64,000 bases of DNA. Origin: Holothuria scabra. Its lineage: Eukaryota > Echinodermata > Holothuroidea > Aspidochirotida > Holothuriidae. Position 1 is the stretch's first letter, and the number at the start of each line of letters is the position of its first letter. This document shows positions 52,690-64,000 of the stretch, piece after piece. The position numbers were made by a program, and so were the translations under genes. The notes below the pieces were generated by a model. That model was not told the origin of the DNA, made no database searches, and saw only the letters and a list, made by a program, of their open reading frames with translations. The stretch lies in the NCBI GenBank assembly GCA_037179385.1, contig CM074190.1, positions 10,562,206 through 10,626,205 of the forward strand, given 5' to 3'.

Positions 52690-53960
52690 AGTAAATTCAG
52701 TGCTTTTTGCTGACATGTCACACTACCTAACTCAGCTTTGCCTAACTCAGCTTTGACAATCAATGTTGACAGAAGAGCAGCCTCTACAACAATGATGCCA
52801 CTGTTGTTCATATCTTTAAACGTAAAGGTGATAGTTAGTCTTGTGACAATCACAGGGCTATATCGTTTCTATCTATTGCGGGCAAACTTTATGCGTGCTA
52901 CTATCTCCTTAAAAGGCTCCCATCTCCTATTGAGCAAGACCTCCTCCCAGAGAGTCAGTGTGAATTCCGCGCTGGTCGTGGACTGTGGACATGATCTTTG
53001 TCTTCCGTCAACTTCACGAAAAATGTCAGGGGCAGGGTTCAGATATTTATTCATTTTTTGCATTTGTTGACCTCACGAAAGCATTTGAGAGTAGAGATGG
53101 TTTGGGGAAGATAAGAAGTATGGCTGTCCTAGGAAATTTATCTCACTAGTTCAACAGTTTCATGGTGGTATGATGGTCCATGTCCTTGAGGATGGAAAAG
53201 AATCTGAGACCTTCCAAGTATACGTGTCAAACAAGGATGTTTTCTAGCTCCGACTCTTTTCAGAACGATATCTCCTGCCATGCTCTCCAATGGTTTCCAT
53301 GACAACCAAGTTGGCACAAAATCAAATACAGGACTGACTGACTACTTAGCTCCCCATACCAGACAGATGAAGGTCCCTATACTAAGGTTAAAGAGTCCAT
53401 CATAAGAGACCTTCTTTTAGAGGATGACTGTACTCTGAATGTCACCAATGCGCACATCATACAGCTTGAAATGGACCCGTTTTCCACCGCTAATGTCAAC
53501 GTTGGACTTACTTTAAGCACCAAATAAACCAAAGCTATGTATCAATCGGCCCCAGAAAAGGGCTACACTAACTTCTTGTCATTAAGGTCAAAGGTCAGGC
53601 ACCTCAAGCAGTCCGGAAATTTACCTATCTTGACAGTACCCTTACAAATGTTGTCGACATGGACGATGAAGTCAATAACCGGATAGCCAGAGATGCTGGA
53701 AAAAGTACCAGATGCTGAAGTTTTTTAGCAGACCAGTTTTCCTAGCATTCACATTCCCCTGAAGAAAGCACACAGATGGGTTGGTCATGTAGTTCGCCTG
53801 TCTCACCAGGGAGTTGTCCCCGGGTCTGACAACCGTCTACCTAGACAACTGCTTTGTGGTGAACGTTACTCTAAAAGGAGGGCAGCTGGGGGCAGAAGAA
53901 GAGATTCAAAGATTGCCTCAAAATTCTCCGAAAGGAATTTCGATATAGATTTTAAAGCTT
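52690..53960 (+). mobile_element. Decayed non-LTR retrotransposon (LINE) reverse transcriptase
   Basis: Several frameshifts and stops. Recognisable plus-strand blocks: SIAGKLYA-like, LLPESQCEFRAGRG, LTSRKHL (from LTKAFD), KQGCF-like near 53230, LLLEDDCTLN (from LLFADDCALN) near 53420, FTYL.STLTN near 53620, DDEVNNRIARDA near 53670, and RWVGHVVRLS near 53775. The order is that of the reverse-transcriptase palm and the C-terminal region of this LINE type. Inactive relic. Confidence 0.72.
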
Positions 53961-54319
53961 CGGAAAAAACCCCAAAGAACATTTTTCTCCCCTTAGGTTA
54001 TTTTTACAAGTTTGGGTCTCGGCGGCTTATTCACTAACAAAACTCCGACAAAAGCAGTTTATCACTTAATTATGTCTCTTCACATTGCAAGACTAGCTAT
54101 TATTTTAAGGCATCAATCTCTTTAATCGAATTTAACTGAGACTATTTGACGTAATTTAACTTGTAAATAAAAGCCGCGGTTACACTACATGAATGAAAAA
54201 GTCTGTCGACGGCACTGGAATGTAAGTACAAATATAGGAAAAGAGGTACTCGAACCCATAGAGCTCAGTGTCAATTCCAAGCTCGGACTGATAGATAGGC
54301 ACCTCCCTCCCAAAACAAG

Positions 54320-54680
54320 CAAAAAAAGTTTGTTGTTACAACGAAACTGCCTACTGGCATGAGTTTTTTACCAATCCACCGTAGATTTGCCATAACAATA
54401 CCGACAGGCAAGCATACAAAAGCATGTCAGGGAACACTTTCAAAGAGAGAAATAATGCACACAAAAAGAACTTTAATAATAGCAAAAAACAGAAATGCAA
54501 CCACACTTAGCCAGTACATCTGAAATCTTATCAGATCAAAACACAACTATTACCTTCATTGGAGAAATGTTGAAAGAAGCATGCCCCACTCAAACTGAGC
54601 CAAAATCTGCGATATCTGCATTAAAATGAAATAGGAATGGGCTGGGATCTGCTTGTAGACATAAAAAGAAGTATCCATTT
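54320..54680 (+). mobile_element. Decayed Penelope-like endonuclease fragment
   Basis: With frame changes and stops, the plus strand gives SGNTFKER, then KNRNATTLSQYI and KICDICIKMK, in the same order as the GIY-YIG region at 17.9-18.1 kb ([29 protein letters not shown]). The YIG core itself is lost. An old, inactive copy. Confidence 0.6.
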
Positions 54681-57453
54681 TGAAACTTTAATCCTTGTTA
54701 AATCTTAATTAAAGGACAACTGACATAGCACTTCCAGCCCACACAATGCTTTTATCCCTCACGAAACAAGCTTGTAGATAAAGCATTTTAACTTTTAAAT
54801 TTACTGGTAGGATTTTCTATCGTATTCGCCCCATCTTAGGAGCCATCTGCATGATTCAAATTTTTCATACTAGTTATATAAGTCTTGTCATTTTAATAGA
54901 AAGAGCAGAGTTTACATCTGTAATTTGGTTCCAATTTTACCATGGAGTTCCTTTTAGGAGCTTCCTAAGTTGACGGAATCTTCACTAAATAGACAGTCAC
55001 GACCAACAGTACAAAACAGGCGAGTATAGATATCTTCAAAAAAACACATCTAGAAAAAATGTTCAAGTGCGGGAAAGTGCAGTTGAGTTAGGGAGTATGT
55101 CGTGACCTGTCTGTTTAATTCTGCTGTATCGAGACTGCTTGAAATGTTAATTTCAAAGCGTCACTTTTCTATTGTTTAAGTATGGTAAATTTAGGGTATA
55201 CTAATGAAGGTTTACTATTACACCTTCACCTTAAGGTTCTATTCACATTCACTTGAAAACAAGAAAATCTTTACATGATTAGCTATTAAACACTAATTGT
55301 TTAACAATTAGACTTGTTTAAAAACGAAACTATTTATAAATTTGCATATAACTAAAATTAAAAGTGTATCACCAGGACATGAACCCTGCCCAGGCTCCAG
55401 ATTGAAATGTTTTTCCTTTTTCAGTTCTTAACAACTAGGCTGTCAAACAGAACGCGAACTCTGCAATGTGTGAAGTGCAAGCTCTGAATCTTCAAAATTT
55501 TCAATGTTGATGTCAATAAAAAAAATCAGGCAACAAGTGAAGCTGTTGGCTTTCCATACCAGATCTAGAATGATGGATGATTGTCTGTTTTATTTACTAC
55601 TTTCGAAGCTTTCTTGGTGGACCGATCAAAAGTTCAACATCTACGAACGAGGATGGTTTTTAAAGTGATCAGCACAGATTCAAATTCTTTTACCCAACAA
55701 ACTGACAAAAGGTTTGGTCTTTTGCATGGATATCAATTTCATAAGAACGTACCGTAGATTCTGGGATTTTCAATCTGACTCACATATTCCCCGAAGAGAG
55801 CTCAGTATTTAATCCTTGAACTAGAAACATGACTGCAAACTAATTATACCGACTAATCATTTTCCAATTGCACAGTGTTGATCTGTTCTGCTTCGTTCAC
55901 ATCACAAGATTTCGGAAACATTAGCTCCATTCATTTTACATCAGATGCAATTAAGTAGTAATGAAGATCTGAAAGCGGTTATACTTTTATACTTCGAAGA
56001 CGGATGAATCACAAAGGACGAATGCACCTACTTATTATTAAGTGATCTATGGTAAAATGAATTGTGAGCAAGACACATGGGATAGATAATTCTTTCCACA
56101 TGAAGGTACCCGATTTATTTTCCTCTTCTGAGTTGGGCAAAAAGAGAAGCGTCACAAATTAAATTCTATCGCCGAGACAAACCTGCAAAATACACAGGGA
56201 AACACAGAGCGACAACTTTCAACGCCCAAACAAACATTGATGCAACTTGTTGATCGCAAAATGATAAGATCGATATTAATAAAGAATGGATCGCACCAAC
56301 ACTCTAAGAACATTTTAGCAAAAATACTGATATAGATAAAACATAGCACATGACAATTTTTTGACCACTCGCGCTAAACTTATTGGGTAAATTTAATACA
56401 ATTGTAGGAAATCATGACGATTTATTCAACCTTTAGCAATGTTTTTTTTTCTCAACAGATCAGCGCATGATATTTTTACTCAACTGTTTTAAGAGTGAAT
56501 AGCGTGCATCCGTCTATAAATAGGAAATTGCAGAATTCTATCGTAACATATATTACAATATTGACTTATATTCTCTTGATATTTTGCAGTTAAAAAAGTC
56601 ACACGTGTAACTTAGAAGAGAATGCATTCATGTGGATTATTGTTTGTCGCGTTTCATAATTGATTCTTGGGTCATGTGACAATGGTCACCAAATTAGGAC
56701 GTTTAGTCGAGTAAATCGTTTTGTTTACCTTGAATATGAAATATATCATGAAAGACATTTCGAAGATAGTTGTGGCATCTGGTCGTTGTCTTAAAGTAAG
56801 TTTTAGGCGACCATCCTTGAAGTGAGTACATGTAATGCAATGGATTGAAATATAGTAGATTTGTTCTATATCTAGAACCTGAAACTGCACGTTTTAATAG
56901 ACAGAATTGCAGATTGGAAAGAACACTTGATAATTCTATAAAATTATCTCAGCTTTATAAGTATTTAACAAAAACTTGGGCCTTTTCCTTTTTATGTACA
57001 TGGAAATGTAGGCACTGAGAAACAAAAGTAGAGCTCCAATCGGACTGAACAAAATATACAGAGAACTATTTTCAGGACTCATATGCGCTGGCCAACAAAA
57101 TTTGACCTCTTATTTACACAGGCATACCATAAGTCCCACCTCCGTCAACTTGATACGTACGAAACAAGGAACAGAACGAAAAAAGAGACCCACGGTAAAC
57201 ACCAATGAAATGTGTAAAAAACCTTTTGCATATGTACCGGTTGTCTTTAAGAGATTTAACCCCGGTCGGTAAGAATGTAATCGTGAAGATTATTCTCTCC
57301 CGCAGTGAGTGTTCCTGTTTCTTGTTCTTCCTAACCCACCTGCTCATGTTATAAATGTGTTAAATACTGTAATATTTGACTTTAAATGATCGGGAAAACC
57401 AGAGAAATTTAGGCGTAGATCTGCAAAAAAAACCTTATCATCTGGGAGGTCCA
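54681..57453. other. No feature recognised
   Basis: AT-rich intergenic sequence, open frames under 80 codons, no internal repeats noted. Confidence 0.5.
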
Positions 57454-57514
57454 GTGGCGGAGCTGCCATATGGTCAGGGGCGGTCGCCTCCTGACCATAT
57501 GGCAGCTCCGCCAC
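57454..57514. repeat. 61-bp near-perfect palindrome
   Basis: Arms of 25 bp (GTGGCGGAGCTGCCATATGG...) match exactly around an 11-bp centre that pairs further with one bulge. Preceded by CA and followed by AG, giving CAGTGGCGGAGC, a hAT-like terminal motif, so it may be two element ends in head-to-head contact. Confidence 0.92.
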
Positions 57515-58370
57515 AGAAATTTGCCCGGAAAGTTTTTCCCTTTTTTGAACTAAGATTTGAAAATTAAGGGCTTATTATATTGGAGAAATTTTTGAATTTA
57601 ACGCAGGAAAATTTGGTTTATTGGTAAATTTATAATAAAAATTCGTTTTTTCCATTAAGTGAATATGCCTTTCAAGAGCAAAATCAGGTAGTATGCCGGG
57701 TAACTTTGATTCTTTATTGTACGGAGCATCAATCGAAATTGGAAAAAAGATGCATTTTATTTTCAATTGTCACTTTCAAATATCTTAAGCTTGTATTAGA
57801 GAAAAACTCTTATTTTTATGACAGTTTGGGGGTTTTAAGGAAGAATCTGACGTTCTCATGAGAAAAATCAAGTAGGGGTGATCTGTAATTTTGTTGGGGT
57901 TACTGAATATCATCATGCAGATTCAGGTCCTGAGGCCATATTGGAACATTCTCCCGAGGAAAAGAGTTTGTGTTTGCATATATTTGAAGTCTAATATTTT
58001 ATTTATTGTCGTAGGCGTACGGGAGCATTTCAGTTTGAGAAACTCCAGACACCAGGAAATGGCATTTCCCGGGCTCTTAACTAGAATTAAGGAAGTCATT
58101 ACTTTCAGATTTCTTTCGCAATTAAATTTTCACTTCAAAGTACTGCCCCAAAACGAAGAAAAATTTTGAAGTACGCATTGTTCTAAAAAGTAATCTATTC
58201 GACCCAAACACTAAATCTATGCGGAGCGACGCCATCAGTTGGCGCGGAGCGTACAGAAAATTGTTAAAAATCTAGCCCCTCAGATAGCCGGAATGGCATT
58301 TCCCAGACTTGTAACTAGAAATGAAGTGGTCGTTATTTTCACCTCAGTAGAAAAACCCAACTTGCTAAAT

Positions 58371-59440
58371 GATCAGAAAAGTACCAGATAAAAGGGACTG
58401 CTACAATTAGATGTAACGGTCTTGTCTTTTTCGCGGGGAAACTATGCAATGGGATTGAAAAGATGCTACAATGTTTTTGACTGTATGAAGAATCTTCGTT
58501 GAATTCAATTGTAAGGTCCACTAAATAGATGAGATTTTTTACGTGACTGGCCGAACTCCAGACTATAAATGGTTTTACTCCCAACGTTTTTGAAAATATG
58601 GCACGTTACAAGATGCTTTCAAATAAATTCTCAGTCAGACTTATGTGGGAGATACTCTCACACCACTGTTTATTATTATGTGTAGCTGAAAACGACATTG
58701 CCGATATCCATTACTGTTGTAAGAATCTGGCTGTCCGGGCAGGTCAGATGACAGACCATTGGGAACTGCGTGCACATGAACAGCCTCTCGTCCGTTTTTT
58801 GTAAGGATAATTCCTTAGATGAATACCGGTATGGTCTTCTCGTATGCAAAATCAAGAAGGTCGTCCGAGTGACTACAGTTTATCAGGCCCACATCTTTTA
58901 TCGTGGGTTTGTTGATGAAGGCTCCCGGACGAAATTGGATTTTCTTAACAACAGGGGGTGGGTAGCCGTCCCCGACGGGGGCATGACCTTGCGCACATGG
59001 ATTGAAAATGGGATGAAGGATAACAGACCTAGTAAGAAGTGATTAAAAACGGTTCAGATATGCATTAAAATAGCTTAAAAAAAGAAAAAAAATCTTCATA
59101 CAGATACAAAAATCATGATCATCCATCTAGTAAGTTCCCCGAAAAAAGTCGTCATCCTTCTCCGACGGAAGAGGAGATGGGACAAGGTATGGAATAAGGT
59201 ATAACAGAGCTGAGAAGTGATTTAAAATCGATTCCGATATGTACTAAAATAGCATTACAAAACTAAGAATATGTTCTAGATCGCCCATCCAATAACTTCA
59301 GTGCTTATAGGGTTGTTTATAATTTTTTTTTAAGGCCTCCCCGACGAAACCGTCGACCTTCCCCGACGGGGGGGGGGGGGTGGTGCAGCGTACCCCGACG
59401 GGGGGCACCCCCTCCCCGGCCCCCGCTGGCGCCACCCCTG
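58371..59440. mobile_element. Second copy of the CCCCGACGGGG hAT-like element; left end unclear
   Basis: From GATCAGAAAAGTACCAG onward it follows 6765-7830 closely and ends with CTGGCGCCACCCCTG. A clean left terminus and target duplication were not found: 57515-58370 differs from copy 1 and contains a diverged internal repeat (GGAATGGCATTTCCC-like at about 58055 and 58290). Confidence 0.65.
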
Positions 59441-60030
59441 CCATGACGAGGCACTTGGACACTTATTCTGGGATTGCCCGTAGTTTCTTCTTTTTCACTT
59501 CAGGTTGAAAATCGTGCATAGGAAAAAAAAAACAATTTTTCTTTTCCAACTTAAGGAATGTATTAATTTTGGCTTCAAGTAATCAAGCAGACACTCATTG
59601 AATCTTCTAAGTTTTCACCGAAGTATTTTATGTATCTATCTAAACAAACCTTTTCTTACCTTTCACTCGACAATTTCATTTACAAATTTAAGTTTGCAAT
59701 ACAAGTAGAAAGTAATATTTTTGGAGACAAACAAGTAAAAACCAAACGTTATGTAATATATAAAGAGCTTAAAGAAACCTTTGCTTTCTGTAAATTGTTT
59801 TTTGAAAGCCATGTTTATGTTCTATGTGCTTGTTATATGCTGTTGTCATTACCTGAAGTAATTGCTTATTGATTCTTTGAGTGTCGTCTTGTAAGGTCCA
59901 AAGGTCTGTGCAATTCTTATGACATACAAAGCGAGAGAAATAAATGAGATAAGAAAACCCCAATGCTAAAAAACTTGAATCTCATTAAAGAAAAGAAGAC
60001 GTACTTCAGGCAGAAAATATCATTAGAGAA

Positions 60031-60295
60031 CCTTTTGAAGTGTACCTCACGTCAAAAATTTTAAAAATATATATTGAACAGCATGAAAAATGAATCTTTA
60101 CACTCCACCTTCCATTTTCATCGGACATTCTTGGGGCCCGAGATATAAAATTTTGAAGCTTATTAACCCAAGTTAAAAAGCTACAGTCCGCAATCATTTG
60201 TGATTTCATTGTTGTACTGCTCAAATTACAATCTTTGTATTTCTTTGTTTTTCTGAAAGTAACTGCACCTTGTACCAAGGTTTTATAGCAATTTT
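60031..60295 (+). mobile_element. MITE family C, copy 4 (3' truncated)
   Basis: Starts CCTTTTGAAGTGTACCTCAC, then AAAATATATATTGAACAGCA. It runs to a TTGTACCAAGG segment and stops halfway through the family consensus. Confidence 0.65.
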
Positions 60296-60376
60296 ACACA
60301 AACGTTATTAATTTTAAAGGAAAACATAGCAGGTAACAATCCACAACTAATATTGCTTCATTTGGGTTAGGTGATC

Positions 60377-60421
60377 GTGCGTTATCCTCCACAAAAACCC
60401 CACAATTAGAGGATAACGCAC
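60377..60421. repeat. Hairpin with 13-bp perfect arms
   Basis: GTGCGTTATCCTC (60377-60389) pairs with GAGGATAACGCAC (60409-60421). A third, unpaired copy CGTGCGTTATCCT lies at about 60509. Confidence 0.8.
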
Positions 60422-60591
60422 ACGGTACCTTAAGATCAAATCACTGGCGGTTATTGATGTCGCTGTGCACTTGAGCTGTACGATCGTGAATCGCTTGTGC
60501 TAACTCCAATCGTGCGTTATCCTGCAATAATCCAGGGTTCATCGTTGTTTAACCTTTAATTCAAACATAGCAAAGGGAACGAAAAAGTTAT

Positions 60592-60633
60592 TTTAAACCA
60601 GGGAGTTGCAACTGTTGCAACTCCCTGTTTAAA
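60592..60633. repeat. CAGGGAG hairpin, copy 3
   Basis: TTTAAACCAGGGAGTTGCAA pairs with TTGCAACTCCCTGTTTAAA, one base skipped, with a 3-nt loop. Single arms of the same motif lie at about 23846 (ACCAGGGAGTTGCAAC) and, diverged, at 3281-3313. Confidence 0.85.
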
Positions 60634-60789
60634 CTAATAAAAAGCAACGTCACTATATCCATCACCAACGACCTTCCTGAACCTGTCAACACCTACAACC
60701 ACCGCTGACTCAACACCAACAGAACACCAACAACTACATTCGAGCCCAACGACCACAAACCGAAGCCACTCCGACAGCAAACTGGAACC

Positions 60790-60945
60790 TGATGACATTT
60801 TGCTTGGTGCTTATCATAAGCAATGAGGCAGGGAAAACAAGTCCATGGGCCACAACTGAAAAAGGACGTAGCCGGCCCGGCTTGAACCATTTGGTTGCAA
60901 ACCGGCCATAAACTTCTATCTCACTAACTAACCAAGATATCTTTG
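60790..60945 (+). repeat. SINE-A, copy 7 (5' truncated)
   Basis: CATAAGCAATGAGGCAGGG, GGCCACAACTGAAAAAGG, GGCTTGAACCATTTGGTTG, then a CTCACTAACTAACC tail. Confidence 0.68.
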
Positions 60946-60997
60946 AAAATCTGATAGATTTTACTGCTAACACCTCCAGAACTAAAACAAGGTTTAC

Positions 60998-61107
60998 CTC
61001 TTGGCTTGAGACGGGTCACCTTCCTCCACTATAAGTCCTGACTGCGGGGCTTCTGGATCTTCTTGTGGGGGTTCAGGAGTTTGCTCCACATCTGCACCCG
61101 TGGAGTA
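60998..61107 (-). CDS. Possible internal exon of an unknown gene
   Basis: Between a CTATACAG acceptor and an AG|GTAAAC donor the minus strand reads open for 36 codons: acidic and Pro/Glu-rich (DVEQTPEPPQEDPEAPQSG, then LIVEEGDP). One of the other two frames has a stop, and codon choice looks coding. It is isolated, with no partner exon found, so it may be chance or part of a gene reaching beyond the window. Confidence 0.3.
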
Positions 61108-63416
61108 CTGTATAGGGCGCGCACCCTAAACAAGTTTCTCCTCCTAACAAAGATTGCGCCGCACTTCGTTGGCACACTTAATTTTGCCATGACCCCCCCC
61201 CCCCTATCCCCGCAGGCAACGTCTAGGGCGTGGTGTCTGCCTCCGTTTCTTTGCGTGGTGGCCGCTAAGGCCTTCCTTGCGTTGGCTGGGGAGGGGGTGT
61301 TTCATTATCACCATGCTGCCAGTGTAAATAGTTGGTGTTGCTTTCGTTGTGTTTGTAAGTAGTTGTTGTAAATGGTGTTTTGTCTGTGCTGTTCCCGACA
61401 GTTCTGGACTTTGTTTGGAACATTGTTCCGTTCGTATCCTTTTACAAGCACGTAAAAAGTAAAGGCGTTTTTCTTTATTTTCGATCTATTTGCAGTGCAA
61501 AGACTTTATAACATGCATTTCGGAGTCCTATCACACAACTAATCACTGCAGGTTATCCCATACGTAATGATTCATTAGTATATACATGCTTCATTAAAAA
61601 GTATTGATGGGTCGATTTTCTAGGTAATGAATCGTACGCCTCGAAGTTGACCTTTTAAACTGTCAATAAGATACCATGATAGAGTTGAAGTCAAAAGCCT
61701 ATCAGGTCGAAAGGATATGAAGATTTTATGGCAATAATCGACGAAGGGCTTCAACGGTTGGCATTTATAACGGTGTTTGAATATATCATGCAAAGTTCAG
61801 ACTCATTGCAAGTTTTCCCGGTATTACATGTCTCAAAGGGCTGGAATTTGCCCAAATAGACGAATGGATGCAATCTTGTGTTGAGTCAAGAAGATATGAA
61901 GAAGACCTTTTCTTCTTAATATTATTTGAGTTAAAAACAAGTCAACATCAATTCTTCAAAAAGAATCACTTTATGATGCAGTGAAAAACAAAATGAGAGG
62001 TTCAGATTAAGAAAAGTCAGTGTAAGATAGGAGTTTAAGATAAGAACAAAAAATAGAACAGTTCAACATTATGACTAAAGATGTAAGTTGTTTAAGTCAA
62101 TAGTTATGTACAGTTAGTGATATCGGTCCTCGGATAATGGAGACAAAGGCTACCGCAAAAATGCTCGGAAGGAATCCTGCACATGCATAAGAATATTTGT
62201 AAATGGGCAAACTTAAAACAATGCGGATTTATAAATGGTCTACTCCGTTGATGAACCATGAGGACGGTGGTTGAAATGTGACTGAAACCAGGTGCGGATC
62301 CAGGGGGGAATTTTACGGTCCCAACTCTCCTTTTTTCGCCACATCAACAATATAAAACATACGGGAAACTAGCAGTGCAACTCCCTCACACCCTTGTTTT
62401 CTTTTAGGTCCACCCCCCCCCCCTTTTGCAATGTCTGAATCTGCGCCTGGAAACGATAATTATCTTCCTGCTTAGTCCCCTTAAAAGGATCGATTAAAAA
62501 TAAACCAATCCTATCAAATAGACGCTGAAGTGAAATCTCATCAAAAAACTTAATTTGATCATATTTTTCTTTTTGTAAAGGGATTGGTATGGGTACAAGT
62601 TCGTTCGCTAATATCATCCTGAAATGCGTCTTGGTAGGATTTCAAAATACAAATCTCCAAAAAAGGATTTAACAGGGCTGAACGACCTAGGCCCAGACTC
62701 CCCACATTTAGAGTCTCCCATCCAGGTGTGCATTGAAGAAGTAAGTAAAAATGTGTATAGATCTGAGTAAATTGGGCACAATGCCCTTACTAGGTTCTTT
62801 ATCTTAAACAATAGTTCTTCTGAGGCGAGAGACTATAATACTAAAATTATGCAGTATAGACAGTGTGCGTTTGACGTCACAGATACCGCATTATACATGT
62901 TAAATAGGATTTTACGACACACCAACACTGTGATATAAGGTGTTACCTAGAAAAGAAAACAGTGCAAATCTGGGGGTAAAATTTCAAAAAAGGGCAAAAT
63001 GGGGTCAATTTTAACTAAAATATCTACACAAAGGCGGAAGTCACGTCAACAATTTCTATAAAGTTTACTTTCATTGTGAAAGGAACGGGTCCCTCTGTTC
63101 AAATTAATGTTTTAAAATCAGGCACGGTGTAGTATTTCTGGTGAATATGGAAATATTGTAACAGTGGACGAGAATGCGACTGACGGTGACAGCACTGTTA
63201 CAGAAATCGAAACGTAACTGTCAACCGTATCCATCTCATTCATTGTTGGGTCCTGGGTATGACGTAAAACTGCATCCAGGTGGACTGAGAAGGTCGTGTG
63301 TGGCGAGACGTTTGTCCCCGACTATCGCTAATAAAATGCGCACGTAAGACCGTTATTACTCATCCCATGACTGACGGGTTCTCGGCGCCACAAAACCGAC
63401 CAAGTCCCTCAATCGT
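61108..63416. other. Mostly unremarkable; hAT-like end near 62292
   Basis: GC-rich stretch at 61180-61290 with poly-C and a frame open on both strands. CAGGTGCGGATCCAGGGGGG at 62290 resembles a hAT-type terminus, with a poly-C tract at 62412; no partner end found. Confidence 0.4.
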
Positions 63417-63700
63417 TTTCCCCCGGTGGGCTGGGGGTTAGAGAATACGCACACGGTATTCCCTGCCTGTCGAAGAGGCGACTAAACGGGTAGCCTGCGT
63501 AGCGCCTCTGTGGCTGCAACCTCCTTTAGGCTGCTGCCCCTCAGATTTTTTCGTAGCGATGAGCTGGACGAAAAAAATCGTCTCCTCCGCGGGCTACTAA
63601 ACGGGAAGACTTGAACAGTATTTGAACAGTGCGACACCATATAACACATTCTTGATGGTGTGTCGTTAAATCTTATCTAACTAACTAACTTACTAACTCC
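63417..63700 (+). repeat. SINE-B, copy 2, interrupted by a 105-bp insertion
   Basis: Same order as copy 1, ending in a (CTAA)n tail at about 63680-63695. The stretch 63491-63595 is foreign and flanked by ACTAAACGGG on both sides. Confidence 0.75.
63491..63595. mobile_element. 105-bp element inserted in SINE-B with 10-bp target duplication
   Basis: Ends TAGCCTGCG and (reverse) AGCCCGCGG. Inner hairpin GATTTTTTCGT/ACGAAAAAAATC. Direct repeats ACTAAACGGG at 63481-63490 and 63596-63605. Related CTGCGTAGCAG segments lie at about 29608 and 46148. Superfamily not assigned; a 9-10 bp duplication would suit Mutator-like elements. Confidence 0.65.
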
Positions 63701-64000
63701 ATTCAATGTTTGCTCTCCAACAAGATCTCAGGCCCGGGTGTTTGCCAAGGAATTGTTGACATGGATGCACATGACATTCATAAGATTGATGTGAAGGTAA
63801 TGTTCGGCTTTACAACATGCAATTCCATACATCTCATCCCGGACTCATCACAATACTACGACTCGAACAGCAGAGTAAATCTAGAAATTATTAAATTGGC
63901 TTGAAAAAGTGCGACGACCTGTCTCTATTGACACGAAACCACCTTTATCTTGTTAGTAACCCCGTGTATTTGTACCAGGTATTTTTTTTTTTTTTTTTTC
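63701..64000. other. Window end; one open frame, poly-T at the edge
   Basis: A plus frame at 63710-63904 (GVCQGIVDMDAHDIHKIDVK, then a GTAATG donor-like site) may be an exon but has no support. The last about 20 bases are poly-T. Confidence 0.35.

Noticed and set aside
58598..59042. Two plus-strand frames at 58.6-59.0 kb
   Set aside because: They lie in the repeated hAT-like element and the matching positions in the 6.5-kb copy contain stops.

Overview
The window is animal (metazoan) nuclear DNA. It is AT-rich, has no bacterial-style gene packing, and its one clear gene is split into short exons by long repeat-filled introns. Receptor-type guanylyl cyclases, a Penelope-like retroelement with a GIY-YIG endonuclease, hAT-type miniature elements and tRNA-derived SINEs together suggest a marine invertebrate. 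An echinoderm or a related deuterostome is my best guess; this is inference and a cnidarian is not excluded.

The main gene is a single-pass receptor guanylyl cyclase on the minus strand. I could place 18 coding exons between 45033 (start codon, signal peptide) and 4161, with reading-frame phase and GT/AG splice sites agreeing at every one of the 17 junctions. They encode about 994 residues: signal peptide, ANF-receptor ligand-binding domain, one membrane helix, protein-kinase-homology pseudokinase domain, coiled-coil linker and most of the guanylyl cyclase catalytic domain. The last part of the catalytic domain is not visible and probably lies beyond the left edge.

The introns hold nearly everything else. 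1-12 kb: TTAA-flanked miniature elements, a hAT-like element and tandem duplications. 16.9-18.8 kb: a 5'-truncated Penelope-like element lying between two (TA)n tracts, carrying a well-formed type I hammerhead ribozyme on its sense strand, next to a 51-bp perfect inverted repeat. 19-44 kb: several hAT-like elements with 8-bp target duplications, more TTAA elements and SINEs. At 22.4-22.6 kb, inside an intron, lies a candidate first coding exon of a second minus-strand gene whose start codon sits in a YY1-type AAGATGGCGG motif.

45-64 kb, upstream of the receptor gene, has no convincing complete gene. It holds a decayed LINE reverse transcriptase, a second decayed Penelope-like fragment, SINEs (one carrying a nested 105-bp insertion with a 10-bp target duplication), a hAT-like element, a short-TIR element and several strong hairpins. 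One possible exon lies at 61 kb.

All repeat-family names rest on terminal motifs, target duplications and agreement between copies within this window; no database was searched.
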